This document shows positions 40,627 through 51,608 of a stretch of DNA of 64,000 nucleotides, piece by piece. Source of the DNA: Myxococcales bacterium (GTDB taxonomy: Bacteria > Myxococcota_A > Polyangia > Palsa-1104); NCBI GenBank assembly GCA_003170275.1, contig PNAM01000036.1, forward strand, positions 6,846-70,845, read 5' to 3'. The notes beneath the pieces were generated by a model, which was given only the letters and a program-made list of their open reading frames with translations, did not search any database and had not been told where the DNA came from. Position 1 is the first letter of the stretch. Each line of letters opens with the position of its first letter. The position numbers and the translations under genes were made by a program.

Positions 40627-41417
40627 TCGCGCTCGCCGTCTCGCTGGCGATGGGGCTCGCGACCGCGCTGGCGCCCGGCGCGCCTCCGCTCGAGCCGGTT
40701 CCGCCCGACTCCGCCGTCGACGTGGTCGAGCGGCTGAACGAGTCGGTCCCGCTCGGCCTGCACTTCACCGATTCGAACGGCCACGACGTGCAGCTGAAAG
40801 ATCGCCTGCACGGCCGGCCGGTGATCCTGGCGATGGTCTACTACCGCTGCCCGGTCCTGTGCGGCCTGTTGCTCAAGGGACTGGCCAACGCGCTCTCGGG
40901 CCTCGATTGGAAGCTCGGCGTCGAGTACGACGTGGTCACCGTCAGCCTCGATCCATCGGAGACACCGGCGCTGGCCGCGGAAAAACGGCGCGGCTATCTG
41001 CAGGCGCTCGGCCTGCCCGGCTCCGATGCGTGGGCGTTCCTCACCGGCCACGTCGATGACATCGACACGCTCTGCGACGCGATCGGCATGCGCTACACCT
41101 ACCTCGCCAGCCAGCGCCAGTTCGCGCACGTCGCTGCGCTGTTCGTGCTCACGCCCGAAGGACGCATCTCGCGCTACCTGTACGGCGTCGAGTTCGATCC
41201 GCGCCAGGTCAAGCTCGCGCTGTTCGAAGCGGCGGGCGGCAAGGTCGGCACCTCGTTCGAGCGCGTGATCCTGCGCTGCTATCGCTACGACTCCAAGTCG
41301 AAGAAGTACGAGATGTTCATCGCCCGCTACTTCCGCGCCGGCGGTCTGGTGATCCTGCTGCTCGTCGGTGGGCTGCTGTTCGCCTTGTGGCGGCGCGAGC
41401 TGCGGGGGCACGCATGA
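40623..41417 (+). CDS. Sco1/SenC copper chaperone
   Basis: Thioredoxin-fold copper chaperone of 264 residues that matures the CuA centre of CoxB. Copper-binding CPVLC (Cys76, Cys80) and the conserved downstream histidine in RQFAHVAALFVLTP are present. Signal peptide at the N-terminus; a C-terminal membrane helix (about 239-257) is an addition relative to many Sco proteins, which are anchored at the N-terminus. It starts with GTG inside the previous stop and overlaps coxB by four bases. Confidence 0.92.
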   Translation: MIALAVSLAMGLATALAPGAPPLEPVPPDSAVDVVERLNESVPLGLHFTDSNGHDVQLKDRLHGRPVILAMVYYRCPVLCGLLLKGLANALSGLDWKLGVEYDVVTVSLDPSETPALAAEKRRGYLQALGLPGSDAWAFLTGHVDDIDTLCDAIGMRYTYLASQRQFAHVAALFVLTPEGRISRYLYGVEFDPRQVKLALFEAAGGKVGTSFERVILRCYRYDSKSKKYEMFIARYFRAGGLVILLLVGGLLFALWRRELRGHA

Positions 41418-42492
41418 ACGAGTTCCTTCGTCGCGCGCTGTTCCTCCCGCCGCAGGCGTCCACGTTGGCGACTGAAGTGGATCACCTGCACTACTTCGTC
41501 ATCCTGACCACTCTCGTGGTCTCGACGGTGATCGGCGTGCTCACCGTGTTCTTCATGGTGCGCTACCGCCGGCGCCGCCCGAACCAGCCCACGCCGCACA
41601 TCGAGTCGCCGTTCTGGATGGAGTCGCTGTTCGTGATCGTGCCGCTCTCCATCTTCCTGTTGTGGTTCCGCATCGGCTTCTCGCAGTTCATCGATCTCTC
41701 CACGCCGCCGCCCGATTCGATGGACGTCTACGTGATGGCCAAGCAGTGGATGTGGAAGTTCGCCTATCCCGAGGGCCCCAATGGCCTCAGCGTGCTGCGC
41801 GTGCCGGCCAACCGCCCGGTGCGCCTGCTGATCACCTCGCGCGACGTGATCCACTCGTTCTACGTGCCGGCGTTCCGCATCAAGCAGGACGCGCTGCCCG
41901 GCCGCTACACGCAGACCTGGTTCAAGGCCACCAAGGTCGGGCGCTACCCGGTGTTCTGCGCCGAGTACTGCGGCACCGGTCACTCGACCATGCGCGCCGA
42001 GGTCGACGTGGTCGATCCCGACGAGTTCGACAAGTGGATCGAGTCCGAGCGGCGCGGCCGGGTGGCGCAGCGCGACACCGCGATCGCTCCCGAGCGCGGC
42101 GCGCCCGAGCCGACCCAGATGGCCGCCGAGGGACGCCGCCTCTCCGCCGTGCACGGCTGTCTCAAGTGCCACTCCGTCGACGGCACGCCGCACATCGGCC
42201 CCACCTGGCTCGACATGTACCACCGCCAGGAGAAGATGGTCGACGGCGAGGTGCTCACCGTCGACGAGCGCTACATCACGCAGTCGATGATGGATCCCAA
42301 GGCGCGCCAGGTGCAGGGCTACCCGCTGACCATGCCCTCGTTCCAGGGCCGCCTGCAGGCGCCCGAGAGCGCGGCGATCGTCGAGTACATCAAGTCGCTG
42401 CGCACCGGCGAGCCCGCCTCGACCTTCGACCGCCCGTCCGAAGGCCCGGTCTACCAGGAAGCGCCCACCCGCGCGCTCGGGGGGGTGACGCC

Positions 42493-42496
<4 letters not shown>
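41414..42496 (+). CDS. coxB: Cytochrome c oxidase subunit II with cytochrome c domain (caa3 type)
   Basis: Subunit II of 360 residues. Two membrane helices (about 27-48 and 70-88), then the cupredoxin CuA domain with His147, Cys182, Glu184, Cys186, His190 and Met193 (CAEYCGTGHSTM) complete. A fused C-terminal cytochrome c domain has CLKCH (Cys249, Cys252, His253) and Met307 in LTMPSF. The fusion defines a caa3-type oxidase that can take electrons directly from ActE or ActA. Needs Ccm for heme c and Sco for CuA. Overlaps both neighbours. Confidence 0.95.
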
Positions 42497-44164
<1,668 letters not shown>

Positions 44165-44172
<8 letters not shown>

Positions 44173-44803
44173 GCCCGCCGAAGCCAACCTCGCGCATCAC
44201 TTCGAGAGCCTGTCCAAGCAGGCGCACGCGGCGCGGCTCGGCATGTGGCTGTTCCTCGGCACCGAGATCCTGCTGTTCGGCGGCCTGTTCGTAGGCTACT
44301 CGATGTATCGCACGCTGTTCGGCGCCGGCTTCCAGGCGGCCAGCCATCACCTGGACAAGACGCTCGGCACCGTCGACACGTTCGTGCTGATCACCTCGAG
44401 CTTCTCCATGGCGATGAGCATCCACTGGGCGCGCGCGCGCAGGAGCGGCCTGGCCACGCTCGCGCTGTTGGTGACCATCGGGTTCGGCCTGGCCTTCCTC
44501 GCCATCCACTCCTACGAGTATTACCGCGACGTCACCGAAGGCGCGCTGCCCGGCAAGTTCTATCACGTCGAAGGCGCGATGATCCCCGGCGCCAGCATGT
44601 TCTACACGCTGTACTACATCATGACCGGCCTGCACTCGTTCCACGTCGTGATCGGCGTAGGGCTGCTCACCTGGCTCACCTGGCGCACCCGCCGCGGCGA
44701 TTTCTCCGAGGCGTACGACACGCCGCTCGAGCTAGGCGGCATGTACTGGCATCTCGTGGATCTGATCTGGATCTTCCTGTACCCGCTCCTGTACCTGATC
44801 TAG
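44165..44803 (+). CDS. coxC: Cytochrome c oxidase subunit III
   Basis: Subunit III of 212 residues with five membrane helices, the short form usual in caa3 oxidases. Signatures: LGMWLFLGTEILLFGGLFVGY, FYTLYYIMTGLHSFHVVIG and GGMYWHLVDLIWIFLYPLLYL. It stabilises subunit I. Overlaps coxA by eight bases. Confidence 0.94.
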
Positions 44804-44812
44804 GAGGGCCTC

Positions 44813-45139
44813 GTGTCGACGGCAGGCGAAGAGAAGGCAGCGCCCTCCCACGCATCGCCGATGCGCTACGTGGTCTGTTGGCTCGCGCTCGCCGTGCTGA
44901 CGACGCTGACGTTTCTGTTGTCGCACGTGAGTCTCGGCGATTGGTCGCTGACGATCGCGCTGTTGATCGCGGCGACGAAGGCTGCGGTGGTCGCGCTGTT
45001 CTTCATGCATCTGTGGGATCACAAGGGCGTCAGCCGGCTGGTGTTCCTGGTGTCGATCATGTTCGTGGTGATCTTGACGGTGATCGTGCTGGCGGACGTG
45101 TGGACGCGGTTTCCGCTGGCGCTGCCCCAGTCGAGATGA
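44813..45139 (+). CDS. coxD: Cytochrome c oxidase subunit IV (prokaryotic CoxD/CtaF)
   Basis: Small membrane protein of 108 residues with three helices of the bacterial subunit IV family (WLALAVLTTLTFLLSHV, KAAVVALFFMHLWDHKGVSRLVF). Last gene of the twelve-gene respiratory operon. It starts with GTG preceded by AGGAGGG at good spacing, one of the few genes of the operon with a strong ribosome-binding site and a true gap before it. No terminator hairpin is seen after it. Confidence 0.88.
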   Translation: MSTAGEEKAAPSHASPMRYVVCWLALAVLTTLTFLLSHVSLGDWSLTIALLIAATKAAVVALFFMHLWDHKGVSRLVFLVSIMFVVILTVIVLADVWTRFPLALPQSR

Positions 45140-45176
45140 TCCCAGCCGGATCCGCGATCGCGCGCATCCAAGCCGC

Positions 45177-45629
45177 ATGTACCACGCGATCGTTCGTTCG
45201 AAGCTGCGACAGACGTTTGGCCGCCTGAACGCGCGCGACTACGACGCGGTCGTGGCCATCTTCGCCGCGGCGCACGAGCACTCGTTCCCCGGCTCCCACG
45301 CGCTCGGCGGCACCCGCCGCACCCTCGAGTCGACCCGTCGCTGGTACGACCGGCTGGCGCGCGTGCTGCCCAACGTGCAGTTCGAGATCACGCGCATCGC
45401 GGTGAGCGGCTGGCCCTGGCACACCACCGCGGCGGTGGAGTGGTCGGATCGCGGAACCACGGCGGACGGCGAGTCGTTCGCGAACCAGGGGGTGCACGTC
45501 GTGACCCTGCGCTGGGGTCGCGTCGTCCGGCTGGCGATCTATTGCGATACGGCGGTGCTGGAACAGGTGTGCCGCCGCCAGGTGAGCTGCGGAATCGCGG
45601 AAGCTGGCGCGCCGCCAATCGAGGGATGA
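45177..45629 (+). CDS. SnoaL-like (NTF2 fold) protein
   Basis: Protein of 150 residues. The N-terminal helix (KLRQTFGRLNARDYDAVVAIF) followed by SHALGGTRRTLESTRRWYDRL and a beta sheet ending LRWGRVVRLAIYCDT fits the SnoaL-like domain, which includes cyclases, isomerases and many proteins of unknown role. No catalytic residue can be assigned. The ATG is 38 bases after coxD on the same strand; there is no obvious ribosome-binding site. Confidence 0.65.
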   Translation: MYHAIVRSKLRQTFGRLNARDYDAVVAIFAAAHEHSFPGSHALGGTRRTLESTRRWYDRLARVLPNVQFEITRIAVSGWPWHTTAAVEWSDRGTTADGESFANQGVHVVTLRWGRVVRLAIYCDTAVLEQVCRRQVSCGIAEAGAPPIEG

Positions 45630-45740
45630 TTGGCCCCACTAGCCGGCCACTCCGCTAGCCCCCATCGTCGTAACCAGCTGTAACTACTGGATCCACCGCT
45701 GGCATACCACATGCTCCTACATCGCCGCGGAGGCAAGACG

Positions 45741-46637
45741 ATGCGGCGTTCGATCGAGCTCATGCTGGCGGCAACGGTGGCGGCGATGGTGGGCTGTGCG
45801 GCGCCCGAGCCCGCCGACACCACGGACGAAAGCGGCGACGATCTGGCCGCCGATCGCGTGGGCGGCGCCGTCGATCCGCTGCGCCTGCCGACCACCATCG
45901 TGACCTTCGAGAACCAGAACGGCTGGGGCAACCACCACATCGAGTGGCACACCGAGCGCCGCTGGGATCTGCTCGACTCGTCGAGCGTCGCGTGGGCGAA
46001 GCGCCAGGGCTGGATCCGCGCGACGCTGCAAGAGGGCACGGCCGGCAACGGGCTGGAGTTCCTCGCCATGCATCGCGTGATGATCCGCCAGCTGCGCGAG
46101 CAGTTCCCCAAGTCGGTGGCGCTGTTCGTCGGCTGGGAGACGCCGCCCACCGATCCGAAGGACAAGGCCGATCCGCTCCCGCACGGCGCGACCGACCCGT
46201 TCGACGATCACATGCTCGACGCGATCTCCACGCTCGAGACCAAGCTCGCCGGGTTCAAGAGCGACGACGACCTCGGCCGCTACCTCGAGACCGCGCTGCG
46301 CCCGACCGCCTCGAACGCGAGCGCGCGCGCGACCGATCTAGCCGCCGGCCTCCACAACTACATCCACAACCGCTTCTCGGATTCCTCGAGCGCGATCGAC
46401 ATCGGCGACCCGACCGTCAACCTCGCCAACAAGCGCTTCTGGCGGCTGCACGGCTGGATCGACGCCACCTGGACGAAGTTCCGCGCCGCCAAGGGCCTCA
46501 CCGAGAGCGATCCAGCCTACCAGGCCGCGCTGCAGGCGGCCGCGATGCACCTCGCGCACTCGAGCGCCCTCAAGGCCACCGCCGGCGCCCCCGACCCGAT
46601 CCCCGACTCGATCCGCCACCCGTGGGCGAACGACTAG
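45741..46637 (+). CDS. Lipoprotein with tyrosinase-like dicopper motifs
   Basis: Predicted lipoprotein of 298 residues (lipobox AAMVGC, Cys19) with a motif order resembling tyrosinase/hemocyanin type-3 copper proteins. Possible CuA histidines are His65/66, His70 and His111 (GNHHIEWH, then LEFLAMHRVMIRQLRE, compare FLxWHRxxLxxxE). The CuB pattern is HNYIHNRF (His205, His209) followed by KRFWRLHGWIDATW (His237, compare DPxFxxHHxxVDRxW). The second His of the HH pair is Gly here. If copper is bound it could oxidise phenols or cofactors at the cell envelope. GGAGG lies seven bases before the ATG. It converges with the next gene with overlapping stops. Confidence 0.55.
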   Translation: MRRSIELMLAATVAAMVGCAAPEPADTTDESGDDLAADRVGGAVDPLRLPTTIVTFENQNGWGNHHIEWHTERRWDLLDSSSVAWAKRQGWIRATLQEGTAGNGLEFLAMHRVMIRQLREQFPKSVALFVGWETPPTDPKDKADPLPHGATDPFDDHMLDAISTLETKLAGFKSDDDLGRYLETALRPTASNASARATDLAAGLHNYIHNRFSDSSSAIDIGDPTVNLANKRFWRLHGWIDATWTKFRAAKGLTESDPAYQAALQAAAMHLAHSSALKATAGAPDPIPDSIRHPWAND

Positions 46638-47446
46638 GGATCTTCGTGGCCGGCGATCGTGAGCGCGAAGCCGGAGTGCAGGATCACGCCGCGTCCCTGA
46701 CTGGCTGAGGCGAAGCCGAGCTCGTCGCGGCTCACCTCGAGGGAGAGATCGCGCGGCGGCGGCGGCAAGCCGGCGAGCAGCCCGTCGGGCAATGTGAAGC
46801 CGCCCGGCGCGTCGGGGACGATGCAGGTCAGCGTGGCAAAGCTGCCGTCGCGCGTCGAGGCCAACAGCGAGAGCCGGATGCGCTCGGCCTGGCCCGGCTC
46901 CCACGCGATCGCGAAGGGCGCGCCCTTGGCGACCGGCAGCGAGGCGGGCGCGTCGATGGTGAGCGGCTGCGCGCCATGGATCGTGCCGTGGAATTCGGGC
47001 GCCGCGGCGCCGTCGCCGCTGACCGTGACCTCTTCACCGCCGTGGAACAGAATGCTCCCGGGCGCGAGGGTCTGCACCGGCTGGTAGCTGAACAGCGACG
47101 CGTGGTAGGTGAGATCGAGCTGGCCGCCCTCGGCGCCGCGCAGGTGCACCGCGCCCGCGTCGACGAAGTTTGCCCCCGGGCTGCAGGGCGGCGGGCAGCC
47201 CGACGGCAGCACCAGCGTGCACGGCCCGTCGGTCTGCGAAGGCAGATCGACCAGCGGCAACACCGAATCGCCCTGCACCTCGGCGACCGGCACCGGCTGC
47301 GCGACGAACAGCGCGGCCGGATGGGTCCCGCTCGCGTACTGGTGCAGGTGCACCTCGCCGTAGACCAGGGTCACCGGCGCCTGCGTCGCGCTGCCGCAGC
47401 CGGCCACCGCCAGCCCGACCAGCGCGAGCGCGACCGCGAGCTTCAT
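46634..47446 (-). CDS. Putative lipoprotein
   Basis: Protein of 270 residues with signal peptide and lipobox AVAGC (Cys17). Mature region: beta-rich, with VTLVYGEVHLHQYASG, a Cys/Pro segment (CTLVLPSGCPPPCSPG), FHGGEEVTVSGDG, and a C-terminal Ig-like half (APFAIAWEPGQAERIRLSL). No recognised domain. Its stop overlaps the stop of the convergent tyrosinase-like gene by two bases. Downstream member of the minus-strand group led by the Gld-like ABC genes, separated from them by 20 bases. Function unknown. Confidence 0.65.
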   Translation of the reverse strand: MKLAVALALVGLAVAGCGSATQAPVTLVYGEVHLHQYASGTHPAALFVAQPVPVAEVQGDSVLPLVDLPSQTDGPCTLVLPSGCPPPCSPGANFVDAGAVHLRGAEGGQLDLTYHASLFSYQPVQTLAPGSILFHGGEEVTVSGDGAAAPEFHGTIHGAQPLTIDAPASLPVAKGAPFAIAWEPGQAERIRLSLLASTRDGSFATLTCIVPDAPGGFTLPDGLLAGLPPPPRDLSLEVSRDELGFASASQGRGVILHSGFALTIAGHEDP

Positions 47447-47466
47447 CACCCCTGAAGTATACCCGA

Positions 47467-47985
47467 CTACTTCAGGCGGTAGCTTCGGTCCCCACCGCCC
47501 GCGGGCTTGCGGGTGGGGAACAGCGTGTCCCAGATGGTCTTCGACGGGATCGCGAACTGCGCGCCGAGCCGCTCGAACACCACCACCATGATGCGCCCGT
47601 GCGGCGGCGCCTTCACTGCCGCGACGAACCCCTGGTCGAGCCCGAGCGCCGCCAGCGAATCGGCGTCGACGGCGCGCCCGCGCTTGAGCTGCAGCGCGAC
47701 GCGCATGATCGCGTGATACCAGTGCATCCACTCCATCCACGGTTCGATGGATGGCGACGGCGACGGCGACGGCGACGCGGCGTCCGCCGACTCCAGCGTG
47801 CTGCGGCGACGCTCGATCTCGTCGGTGGAGAGCGTGTCGAGCTCGCGCAGCGCGCCGGGAAAACGCTCGGCGAGCGCGCGCAGCCGCGCTCGTTCTTCGG
47901 GCCGTTCGTCGGGCGCGCCGGCTGCGCGCAGCTCGCCCATGATCCGGTACTTGCCGGCGAGCGCGAGCAGATCGTCCCCGTTCAT
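47467..47985 (-). CDS. Hypothetical cytoplasmic protein linked to the Gld-like ABC genes
   Basis: Protein of 172 residues without signal peptide or membrane segment. N-terminal half helical (KYRIMGELRAAGAP, ERARLRALAERFPGALRELDTL), then a (Ser-Pro)4 linker coded by a perfect hexanucleotide repeat, then a helical C-terminal part (EPWMEWMHWYHAIMRVALQL, FAIPSKTIWDTLFP). Its ATG overlaps the stop of the DUF4340-type gene. Not recognised. Confidence 0.65.
   Translation of the reverse strand: MNGDDLLALAGKYRIMGELRAAGAPDERPEERARLRALAERFPGALRELDTLSTDEIERRRSTLESADAASPSPSPSPSIEPWMEWMHWYHAIMRVALQLKRGRAVDADSLAALGLDQGFVAAVKAPPHGRIMVVVFERLGAQFAIPSKTIWDTLFPTRKPAGGGDRSYRLK
47753..47776. repeat. Hexanucleotide microsatellite GGCGAC x4
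   Basis: Four perfect GGCGAC copies in the hypothetical gene at 47467-47985, coding for a Ser-Pro linker on the minus strand. Slippage would change linker length by two residues without frameshift. Confidence 0.8.
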
Positions 47986-49016
47986 TCCCCGCCGGCGATC
48001 TTATCGGCTTCCTTGAGCACGTCCTCGGCGTTCTGCGGCAGCTTCACCCAGCCCGCGGTGTGCTCGGTGCGCGCGTAGAACTCGTTCACCGCCGGCGCGG
48101 GCGGTGGCGGGGTCGCCGACGCGTTGGCCGGCGGAGGCGGGGTCACGCCGATGGTCCGCCCGATCTCGATGAAGCCGCGCGGCTTGCCCTTCTCGGTGTA
48201 GTCGATGCGCAGCGCGATCTCCGGATTACCGCTCGCCGGCGTCTCGCCCTTGCCGAGCACGTCCGAGGCGTACAGCCGCCACGCCTTCTCGTGCCAGTTC
48301 TTGGCCAGCTCGTCCGGCTTGGTGGGCGTCTTCTTCGACGCGATCTTCGCGCTCGTCTGCAGCTGCCCGCCTTCCTGCACCAGCTCGCGCGACTTCTTTG
48401 CGCCTGGGCCGCCCGCTGTCACCACCAGCCCGTCGAAGTCGGTGGTCTTGAACGGGTGCAACGTGCGATCGATCAGCCGCACGCTCGCCGAATCCAGATC
48501 TTGCAGGATCCCGCCGCCGAGCACGTACACGCGCTTGTCGCCGTCGTCCTGCAGGTACGGCTCGCTCACGTTGAACGGCGGCTGCCCCGCCAGGTACACG
48601 TGCTGCTGCCCCTTGGCGGTCACCTCGATGCGCTTCTTCGGCGCGTCGAGCCCGAGCTCCTTGAGCTTGGCCGCGTCGAGCGTCCCGAGCGCACGCGCCG
48701 CGCGCATCGGTCCGAACTTGTCCCACAGCCGCAGCGCGCCCTCGTTGCCGCGCAGCTCGCGCTCGGGCGCCTTGGGCAGCTCGACCGCCGACACCTTGAA
48801 CCACACCACCGGCGTCCCGTCGGCGTCCTTGCGCAGGTCCATCTCGATCCACTTCTTGTCGTTCTGATAGCGGACCTTGTCGAGGTTGCTCTTGTTCACG
48901 TCGAGCACGACCACTTCGCCGGTCGCGCGCTCCGGCTCCCGCTGCCAGGTGGCGTAGGCCGTGAGCAGCCCGATGGCTGCCAGCCCGCCCTGGATCGCTG
49001 CGCCCTTGACTCGCAT
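47982..49016 (-). CDS. DUF4340-type envelope protein of a Gld-like ABC system
   Basis: Protein of 344 residues with one N-terminal membrane helix (about 5-22) and repeated small domains of the DUF4340 type: KWIEMDLRKDADGTPVVWF, KLKELGLDAPKKRIEVTAKG (the ELGLDxPxxxVTV motif), HPFKTTDFDGLVV, then a Pro-rich linker and a C-terminal WVKLPQNAEDVLKEADKI segment. Such proteins accompany GldG-like auxiliary components of ABC systems in many bacteria. Its start overlaps the stop of the GldG-like gene (TGATG), and its end overlaps the next gene. Periplasmic; role unknown. Confidence 0.75.
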   Translation of the reverse strand: MRVKGAAIQGGLAAIGLLTAYATWQREPERATGEVVVLDVNKSNLDKVRYQNDKKWIEMDLRKDADGTPVVWFKVSAVELPKAPERELRGNEGALRLWDKFGPMRAARALGTLDAAKLKELGLDAPKKRIEVTAKGQQHVYLAGQPPFNVSEPYLQDDGDKRVYVLGGGILQDLDSASVRLIDRTLHPFKTTDFDGLVVTAGGPGAKKSRELVQEGGQLQTSAKIASKKTPTKPDELAKNWHEKAWRLYASDVLGKGETPASGNPEIALRIDYTEKGKPRGFIEIGRTIGVTPPPPANASATPPPPAPAVNEFYARTEHTAGWVKLPQNAEDVLKEADKIAGGE

Positions 49017-50878
49017 CAGGCCACCTCCTTCCGCGGTGTGCCCGGTTTCGATGGCCGGCGGCGCCTCATCACCAGCCAACCCGCACCGAGCGCCATCATC
49101 GGCGCCAGGAAGATCGTCGAATAGAACCACACCACGTCCTGCCTGTGCGTATGCGCGAGCGGGACGTCGACCTCACTCGAGACCTCGCCCGAGATCGCCT
49201 CGTCGCCGATCAGCCAGCGCGTGCCGTCGAGCACGAAGTACGCGTTGCCCGGGTTGCCGAGCACGCCGTCGCCCACCAGGTCCGAGTCGCTGACCACCAG
49301 CACGCGCCCCTCTTCGGCCGGCTTGGTCGGCGCGCCCACCTTCTTGCGGGTCACCGCGGCGGCCAGCTGCCAGCCCTTGCGCACCTCGGCCGGCGGGTCG
49401 AACAGGAAGTTGCCGTTCAGATCGTTCCAGGTCGCCGGATGCGCGCGCACCGCGAAGTCGAGGGTCACGTTCGACGGCTTCTTCTCTTCCGACAGGTAGC
49501 CGGCGCCGAGCAGCACCAGCGGCGCGCGCATGCCCAGCCGCCCGAGCGTGGTCACCGCCGGATGCGACGAGTACGATCCGGTCGCGATGTTGGTGCGGTC
49601 GCTCTGCTGATTGGTGCGCCGCGCGTAGATCTGATCGTTGGCCAACGTGGTCAGGTTGAACTTGAGCCCGAGCGGCGCGAGGAATTCCTTCTGATCGACC
49701 CCGGTGTCGGGATCGAGCGCCAGGAAGATGCGCCCGCCGCGATCGAGGTAGCGCTGCAGCGCGCCCACCTCCTCGGTGAGGAGCGGCTTCTGCGGCCCGA
49801 CGATCAGCACGATTGCCGCGTCGTTCGGCACGTCGGCCGCGAGCCCTTCGGCCGCGCCGAGATCCTTGACCGCGTAGCCCTGCTGCGAGAGCAGCTCGCG
49901 CAGATCCTTGACGGTGAGCCGCTTGTCGGTGTCGTTGGCCGGGTTGGGCGAGCGCTCGCCGTGGCCCGAGGTCAGGTACACGGTGCGGCCCGGCCGCGCG
50001 ACCTGCAGCATGCGCTTCTGCACTTCCTTGTCGAGGTTGCGCAGCTGCCCGCGCGCGGACTCGAGATCGAGCCCGACCGGCATCTGCTCGTGCCGCGTGC
50101 CGCGCGCCACCACGATCACGCCGTTGCCCGACACGCCCAGCTCCTTGGCCTTGGCCGGGTCGACCGCGTGGTCGTAGCTGTGCACCTCGAGCAGCTTCGA
50201 CTCCTTCTTCAGATCGTCGAAGTAGCTGACCACCTCCTCGCGCACCTCGTTGGCGGGCGGGAAGAACAGCGAGATCTGCACCGGCTGATCGAGCGTCTGC
50301 ACGATCTTCTTCGACGACTCGCCCGGCCGCGCGGTGCGGAAGTACGACAGGTCCACCTTCTTGTCGCGCTCGGACGCCACGTAGCAGATGGCGAACGCGA
50401 ACACCAACGCGCCGGCCAGCCCCAGCCCCGACAACAGCGCGTCCTCGATGCGCAGCGCCTCCAGCTTGGGCGCGCGCGCCACCGACGCGTAGGCCAGCTC
50501 CGCGAGCGACAGCGGGATGAGCGTGCACGCGATCAGCGCCGGCCACAACGCGGCCAGCCCGACCGACAGGCGCGGCCAGTCCTTCTCGAGCATCTTGCCG
50601 CCGAACAGCCCGGTGGCCAGATCGGACTGCAGGAAATACAGGAGCAGCGCGAAGGCGCCCACAGCGTAGAGCGCCAGGATCGACTTCTCGATCTTCTTGC
50701 CCTCGGGCGACGCCTTCTTGAGCTGGCTCGAGCGCATGCCGATCGCCAGGGCGACCAGGAACAGGCCGAACACCGTCGCGCCGCGGCCGGTGCCCGAGCC
50801 GATCAGCCGCTCGCCGACGAACACGGCGAGCATGCCCACCACATAGATGACCGTCCAGAGTGCGCTCTGCGCGGGCAT
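49016..50878 (-). CDS. GldG-like ABC transporter auxiliary protein
   Basis: Protein of 620 residues. Four or five N-terminal membrane helices (within about residues 5-170) are followed by a GldG/ABC_transp_aux periplasmic domain (SLFFPPANEVREEVVSYFDDL, VIVVARGTRHEQMPVGLDLE, VYLTSGHGERSPN, LQRYLDRGGRIFLALDPDTG) and a C-terminal membrane helix with basic tail. In Bacteroidetes GldG works with GldA/GldF in gliding; in Myxococcota homologous systems exist without a settled substrate. Two bases separate it from the upstream permease. Confidence 0.82.
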   Translation of the reverse strand: MPAQSALWTVIYVVGMLAVFVGERLIGSGTGRGATVFGLFLVALAIGMRSSQLKKASPEGKKIEKSILALYAVGAFALLLYFLQSDLATGLFGGKMLEKDWPRLSVGLAALWPALIACTLIPLSLAELAYASVARAPKLEALRIEDALLSGLGLAGALVFAFAICYVASERDKKVDLSYFRTARPGESSKKIVQTLDQPVQISLFFPPANEVREEVVSYFDDLKKESKLLEVHSYDHAVDPAKAKELGVSGNGVIVVARGTRHEQMPVGLDLESARGQLRNLDKEVQKRMLQVARPGRTVYLTSGHGERSPNPANDTDKRLTVKDLRELLSQQGYAVKDLGAAEGLAADVPNDAAIVLIVGPQKPLLTEEVGALQRYLDRGGRIFLALDPDTGVDQKEFLAPLGLKFNLTTLANDQIYARRTNQQSDRTNIATGSYSSHPAVTTLGRLGMRAPLVLLGAGYLSEEKKPSNVTLDFAVRAHPATWNDLNGNFLFDPPAEVRKGWQLAAAVTRKKVGAPTKPAEEGRVLVVSDSDLVGDGVLGNPGNAYFVLDGTRWLIGDEAISGEVSSEVDVPLAHTHRQDVVWFYSTIFLAPMMALGAGWLVMRRRRPSKPGTPRKEVA

Positions 50879-50880
50879 GG

Positions 50881-51606
50881 TTACCTCCACCTCCGCGCTT
50901 CGAGCACGCGGGTGGCAGCGAACAGGAACACGTAGGTGACCGCCAGGTAGTAGACGACGTCGCGCAGGTGCACGATCCCCGACTGGAACGCCTGGAAGTG
51001 CAGCCCGTGCAGCGCCAGCGCGGTGAAGATGTCCGAGAACGGCCGCTCGGTGACGCGCCCGAGCATCCACGCCACCAGCATGCCCACCACCATGCAGCCG
51101 GAGATGATCGCCGCCACAACCTGGTTCTTCGCCAGCGATGACCCGAACACGCCGATCGAGAGCGCCGCCGAGCCGATCAGCATCAGCCCGAGATAGCCGC
51201 CGACCACGTGGCCGATGGAGACCTTGCCGTGGATCATGATCATCGCCGGCATGAACAGCGTGGCGAGCGAGAAGATCGCCAGGAACGCCAGCCCCGAGAG
51301 GTACTTGCCGACGATGATCTCGCCGTCGCGCACCGGCGACGAGTAGAGCAGCGCGAGCGTGCCGATCTGGCGCTCCTCGGCGAGCAGGCGCATCGAGATC
51401 AGCACCGCCGCGGTCATGTGGATGCCCGACGAGTAGTAGAGGAACTGGTTGAGCACCTCGGCGGAGCGCTTGTCGGGACCGCCGAGCGCGAAGGCGTTGA
51501 ACAACAGCCCGTCGAGCGCGAGCATGGCCGCGATGATGATGTAGCCGCTCCACGACCGGAGATATCCGGCCAGCTCGCGGCGTGCGATGAGCATGATTGG
51601 TCGCAT
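50881..51606 (-). CDS. ABC-2 type permease, GldF-like
   Basis: Membrane protein of 241 residues with six helices, of the NosY/GldF type: N-terminal IARRELAGYLRSWSGYI, SMRLLAEERQIGTLALLYSSPVRDGEIIVGKY (typical coupling loop) and C-terminal LAVTYVFLFAATRVLEARRWR. It forms the membrane channel with the adjacent ATPase. Start at 51606, two bases after the ATPase stop. Confidence 0.85.
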   Translation of the reverse strand: MRPIMLIARRELAGYLRSWSGYIIIAAMLALDGLLFNAFALGGPDKRSAEVLNQFLYYSSGIHMTAAVLISMRLLAEERQIGTLALLYSSPVRDGEIIVGKYLSGLAFLAIFSLATLFMPAMIMIHGKVSIGHVVGGYLGLMLIGSAALSIGVFGSSLAKNQVVAAIISGCMVVGMLVAWMLGRVTERPFSDIFTALALHGLHFQAFQSGIVHLRDVVYYLAVTYVFLFAATRVLEARRWR

Positions 51607-51608
51607 GA

